Source of the DNA: Cephaloticoccus sp.
GTDB lineage: Bacteria > Verrucomicrobiota > Verrucomicrobiia > Opitutales > Opitutaceae
Length of the DNA: 64,000 bases
NCBI GenBank assembly: GCA_030833445.1
Contig: JAURHD010000013.1
Location: forward strand, 1-64,000
Direction of reading: 5' to 3'
The position numbers were made by a program, and so were the translations under genes. Below are positions 61,144-64,000 of the stretch, piece by piece. Numbering within the stretch: position 1 is the stretch's first letter; the number at the start of each line of letters is the position of its first letter. Below the pieces are notes generated by a model that was not told the DNA's origin, made no database searches, and saw only the letters and a program-made list of their open reading frames with translations.

Positions 61144-63506
61144 GCCTTGGGCGGTTCGTCCGGTTTATTCTCGGTGGGATAGTCCACGCGGGAATGCAGC
61201 ATGTTCAACATGGTATAGGCGAAGCTGCTTTTGATCTTGGTGATCTCGGCAAAGGTCAGGGGTGAGTCGTCGAGTTGCTTGTCCTCCACGCGTTCCCGAA
61301 TGACGGCATCGATCAATTCGCCAAGGTGCTGCGGGGTGACCTTGCGCAAGGTGCGCGAAGCCGCCTCGATCCCATCCGCGAGCGAGATGATCGCACTCTC
61401 CTTGAATTGCGGGATGGGGCCGTCGTAGCGGTAGGTCGATTCGGCGACTTCGACCGGGGCCAAGCCCGGTGGCAGCGGATCCTTTGAATCCCCGCGGTTA
61501 AACGGGGCATTGCTGTTGCTGGCGCTCTGTTTCGCGCGATGGAAGAAATAGCGGATCAGCGAAGTGCCGTGATGCTGGCGGATCACATCAATGATGGCCC
61601 GGGGCAGGCGGTGCTTGCGGGCGAGGTCGACGCCTTCCTTGACGTGACTCTTGATGATCAGGGCGGAGAGAGAGGGATTGTTAACGTCGTGCGGATTATC
61701 CCGCGTGCGCTGATTCTCGATGAAGTATTCCGGCTTGGTGGTCTTGCCGATGTCGTGAAACAGCGCACAGACCCGGGCGAGCAGCGGATTGGCTCCAATG
61801 GCGCTGGCGGCATTCTCGGACAACTGGGCGACCACGAGCGAATGATGATAGGTGCCCGGTGCTTCCAACTGCATCAGACGCAGGAGCGGATGATTGTAAT
61901 CCGTCAGTTCCAGCAGGGTGATATCGGTGGTCCGCTTGAAGAGACTTTCCAGCAATGGCAGCAGACCGACCACAATGATGCCGGTCAGGAGACCGGACGC
62001 CAGACCCGCGCCGAATTGTTTCAACAAAGTCGGGGCGGGCAGCTGATCGGCAAACCCAATGAGCAGTGCGAAGATCGCCACGGTGAGACCGCCCAGACCG
62101 GCCGCCCGCACGACCCGACTGCGTTTGCGTGCGTCTTGGCAGGAAAAGATGGCCACGGTCGAGGCGAGGAAAGTCAGCACCAACAGATCGAGCCGGTTGC
62201 CGTAGATGACGCCGGTGAAAATTGAAATGAACAGCGCCATGAAAATGGCCGAGCCGAAATCAATCAGGATGGCCACGATCAGCGGGGCGAAGGCCGACGG
62301 AGCGATATAGGGCAGGGTGGAGGCCCATGAGCCGTCCTGGGCAAAGAAGTCCAGTGAACTCAGCGAGAACACGGCGCGCACCAAGGTGATGTTGAGAATC
62401 ACGACCAACGCGAGCAGACCGAGCCGGCCGTTGCTCTGGAAAGTTTCGCGATCCTCGAGCCGCACATAAAACACACTCGCCAGCACCATCGCGAGCACGA
62501 GCAGGATGCGGCCGAACAGGCGCAGATCCTCGTCTAGCTGGTTGGCGGTGCTTTCGCTCAGCACCTTGCGGTGGGCCAGCAGCATTTCGTATTGTTCAGG
62601 GGTAACCCGCGTGCCCGCCTCGATGATGGTTTGCCCGCGGGTGACATTTACACTGACGGGATTGAGTTGCGCCACGGCGGCTTCCTCGCGCGCAGTGGTG
62701 GCCTCGCGGTCGAAAACGAGATTGGGCTCGATGCCATTGCGCAGGATGCGAAAAAGCGCAAACGAGACGGGCCGCGGCACGTCTTCGCCGGAAAGATTGA
62801 TGCGCAGGTGCGTGATGGCTTCTTCCAAGGACTGGACGTGGCGCACCGTGACGCCGCCAGTGGGCGAGGCCACCTGCAATACCGATACATTGCCCGGGGT
62901 GTCCGCATTGAGCGATTCGTCGTGCACGCCGTCTTCGTAGATTTGTCGCAGCTCGTTTAGCCCCGCCTCGATCAACGTGGACCGCCGTTCCGGAGTGACC
63001 TGCGTGAGCAACGTTTTCAGATCTTCCAAATTAACGCGATAGGGGCCGGTGGCGTTGAATGTTTCCAACGCGGCCGTCATATCAATCAGCACATCCGATC
63101 CCTTTGCAGGCTCCGTCCTATGAAACCGCTCCACCTCGGCGATCTGGTCCTGCAACTCGCGCATGGCCGCCTCGAACTTCAGGAGTGATTTTGTCTCCAA
63201 GGCGTAAACCGGTGGCACGCGGTCAAGAATCTGCTCCCGGGCTTGCTGCGTGCGGTGGGCGCTCTCGTAACTAAAAGGCATGGCCGCATCGATGGTGGCC
63301 GTCGCGAGCTGGTTGGGCAGCACCGGCAGATTGGCCGTGTGCAAACCGGCTGAGCTGATGACAACGATCGCGATCACCGTGACGCAAAAAATCAGCGCCG
63401 TGATCCAACGGCTCTTTTCCAGAAACACCATCACCGCTCCGGGCTCCGCCGTGCGGCGCGAGCGGCGGCCACCAAAAAGGTTACGCAAGCTTTGCAAAAG
63501 CGGCAT
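61140..63506 (-). CDS. 7TM-HD family phosphohydrolase (PgpH/YqfF-like)
   Basis: A 788-residue membrane protein: N-terminal helix (34-54), a large extracellular 7TMR-HDED domain (about 70-320), seven membrane helices (about 330-520) and a cytosolic HD domain with LFHDIGKTTKPEYF (near residue 583), EAPGTYHHSLVVAQL, HGTSLIRYFFHRA and the closing ADGIEAASRTLRKVTPQHLGELI. Relatives are c-di-AMP phosphodiesterases. The gene lies between phoH and ybeY, the usual order. It begins 2 nt after phoH. Confidence 0.92.
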   Translation of the reverse strand: MPLLQSLRNLFGGRRSRRTAEPGAVMVFLEKSRWITALIFCVTVIAIVVISSAGLHTANLPVLPNQLATATIDAAMPFSYESAHRTQQAREQILDRVPPVYALETKSLLKFEAAMRELQDQIAEVERFHRTEPAKGSDVLIDMTAALETFNATGPYRVNLEDLKTLLTQVTPERRSTLIEAGLNELRQIYEDGVHDESLNADTPGNVSVLQVASPTGGVTVRHVQSLEEAITHLRINLSGEDVPRPVSFALFRILRNGIEPNLVFDREATTAREEAAVAQLNPVSVNVTRGQTIIEAGTRVTPEQYEMLLAHRKVLSESTANQLDEDLRLFGRILLVLAMVLASVFYVRLEDRETFQSNGRLGLLALVVILNITLVRAVFSLSSLDFFAQDGSWASTLPYIAPSAFAPLIVAILIDFGSAIFMALFISIFTGVIYGNRLDLLVLTFLASTVAIFSCQDARKRSRVVRAAGLGGLTVAIFALLIGFADQLPAPTLLKQFGAGLASGLLTGIIVVGLLPLLESLFKRTTDITLLELTDYNHPLLRLMQLEAPGTYHHSLVVAQLSENAASAIGANPLLARVCALFHDIGKTTKPEYFIENQRTRDNPHDVNNPSLSALIIKSHVKEGVDLARKHRLPRAIIDVIRQHHGTSLIRYFFHRAKQSASNSNAPFNRGDSKDPLPPGLAPVEVAESTYRYDGPIPQFKESAIISLADGIEAASRTLRKVTPQHLGELIDAVIRERVEDKQLDDSPLTFAEITKIKSSFAYTMLNMLHSRVDYPTENKPDEPPKA

Positions 63507-63508
63507 GC

Positions 63509-64000
63509 TCAGGCGTCTCCCTCCGGCTTGATGGGGTTTTGATATTCGTCGTAGGCCGCGATGATTTTTTGCACCAGCGGGTGACGCACCACATCGGCCG
63601 CACTGAAAGTATGAAAGGCGATGCCCTCGACATGATTGAGGATGCGGCGGACCTCGATTAGGCCGGATTGCTTGCTGCGCGGCAGGTCAACCTGGGTGAT
63701 GTCGCCGGTGATGACCATGCGCGACCCTTCGCCCAGTCGGGTGAGGAACATCATCATCTGTTCCGGCGTGGTATTCTGCGCCTCATCGAGAATAATGAAC
63801 GCATTGGAAAGGGTGCGGCCGCGCATGTAGGCGAGCGGGGCGATTTCGATGATGCCCTTTTCGGTCAGGCGCGTCACATCCTCGGAATCCAGCATGTCGT
63901 GCAGGGCATCATAGAGCGGTCGCAGGTAGGGCAGGATTTTTTCGCGCAGATCGCCCGGCAGAAAGCCGAGGGTCTCGCCGGCTTCGACGGCGGGTCGGGT
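63509..64000 (-). CDS. phoH: PhoH-family ATPase (partial, N-terminus outside window)
   Basis: The last 163 residues of a PhoH-like P-loop protein; the reading frame is open to position 64000. Seen: [82 protein letters not shown] (Walker B and sensor) and [22 protein letters not shown]. PhoH is linked to YbeY in RNA metabolism in many bacteria. It is followed closely by the HD protein and ybeY. Confidence 0.95.
   Translation of the reverse strand, partial: TRPAVEAGETLGFLPGDLREKILPYLRPLYDALHDMLDSEDVTRLTEKGIIEIAPLAYMRGRTLSNAFIILDEAQNTTPEQMMMFLTRLGEGSRMVITGDITQVDLPRSKQSGLIEVRRILNHVEGIAFHTFSAADVVRHPLVQKIIAAYDEYQNPIKPEGDA

Overview
The window looks like a piece of a Verrucomicrobiota chromosome, most likely Opitutales/Opitutaceae. 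That placement is inference. It rests on high GC, a mix of Gram-negative traits (TonB receptor, Wza-like export lipoprotein, GmhA), a PyrR-led pyrimidine operon, tandem amtB-glnK pairs and many starts with no clear Shine-Dalgarno. It is ordinary chromosomal backbone: about 54 protein genes, one tRNA-Leu, one cobalamin riboswitch and several terminators. I see no prophage, insertion sequence or CRISPR array.

Layout. 1-6508 is a methionine/B12 block: methionine synthase encoded as two genes (Hcy module, then pterin module running off the left edge), a cobalamin-riboswitch-controlled BtuB-like receptor, a secreted thioredoxin-like protein and MetY. 6574-11827 holds a secreted deiminase-family protein, IlvA, an AlkX/YcaQ-type glycosylase and an ECF sigma factor. 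12026-16904 is a plus-strand run of IMPase-like phosphatase, zinc-motif-less ROK kinase, cytoplasmic heparinase II/III-family lyase and isochorismatase-like hydrolase, possibly a small uronide-sugar pathway. 17067-26936 carries NupC, gamma-carbonic anhydrase, FolA, alanine dehydrogenase, an HExxH peptidase, cyclophilin, GmhA, RecF, a TauE permease, RuvC and a DUF1275 protein. 26949-34213 holds a hybrid histidine kinase coupled to ferrochelatase, GpmI and AspS.

34300-38170 is a nitrogen module, amtB1-glnK1-amtB2-glnK2. Each amtB has a candidate sigma-54 promoter and each glnK is followed by an intrinsic terminator. 38168-43356 holds a TPR protein, ThrS (without TGS domain), CysS (with an internal low-GC patch) and HemB. 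43467-50088 holds a Wza-like lipoprotein, an acidic-tailed protein, PyrD, tRNA-Leu(GAG), a fatty-acid desaturase, an RG-rich protein and a thioesterase-like protein. 50098-55126 is the minus-strand operon pyrR-pyrB-pyrC-CPBP protease-thiL-tsaE. 55325-56935 is a decayed ABC-permease remnant. 56937-64000 is a minus-strand series phoH-pgpH-like-ybeY-DUF502-recO-helicase/nuclease.

The most unusual signals are: the MetH split exactly at the interdomain linker, where an imperfect inverted repeat sits; degenerate heptamer repeats in three intergenic regions; the low-GC segment inside cysS; the two nearly identical glnK genes beside diverged amtB genes; and a RecB-like nuclease fused to an Fe-S Rad3-type helicase.
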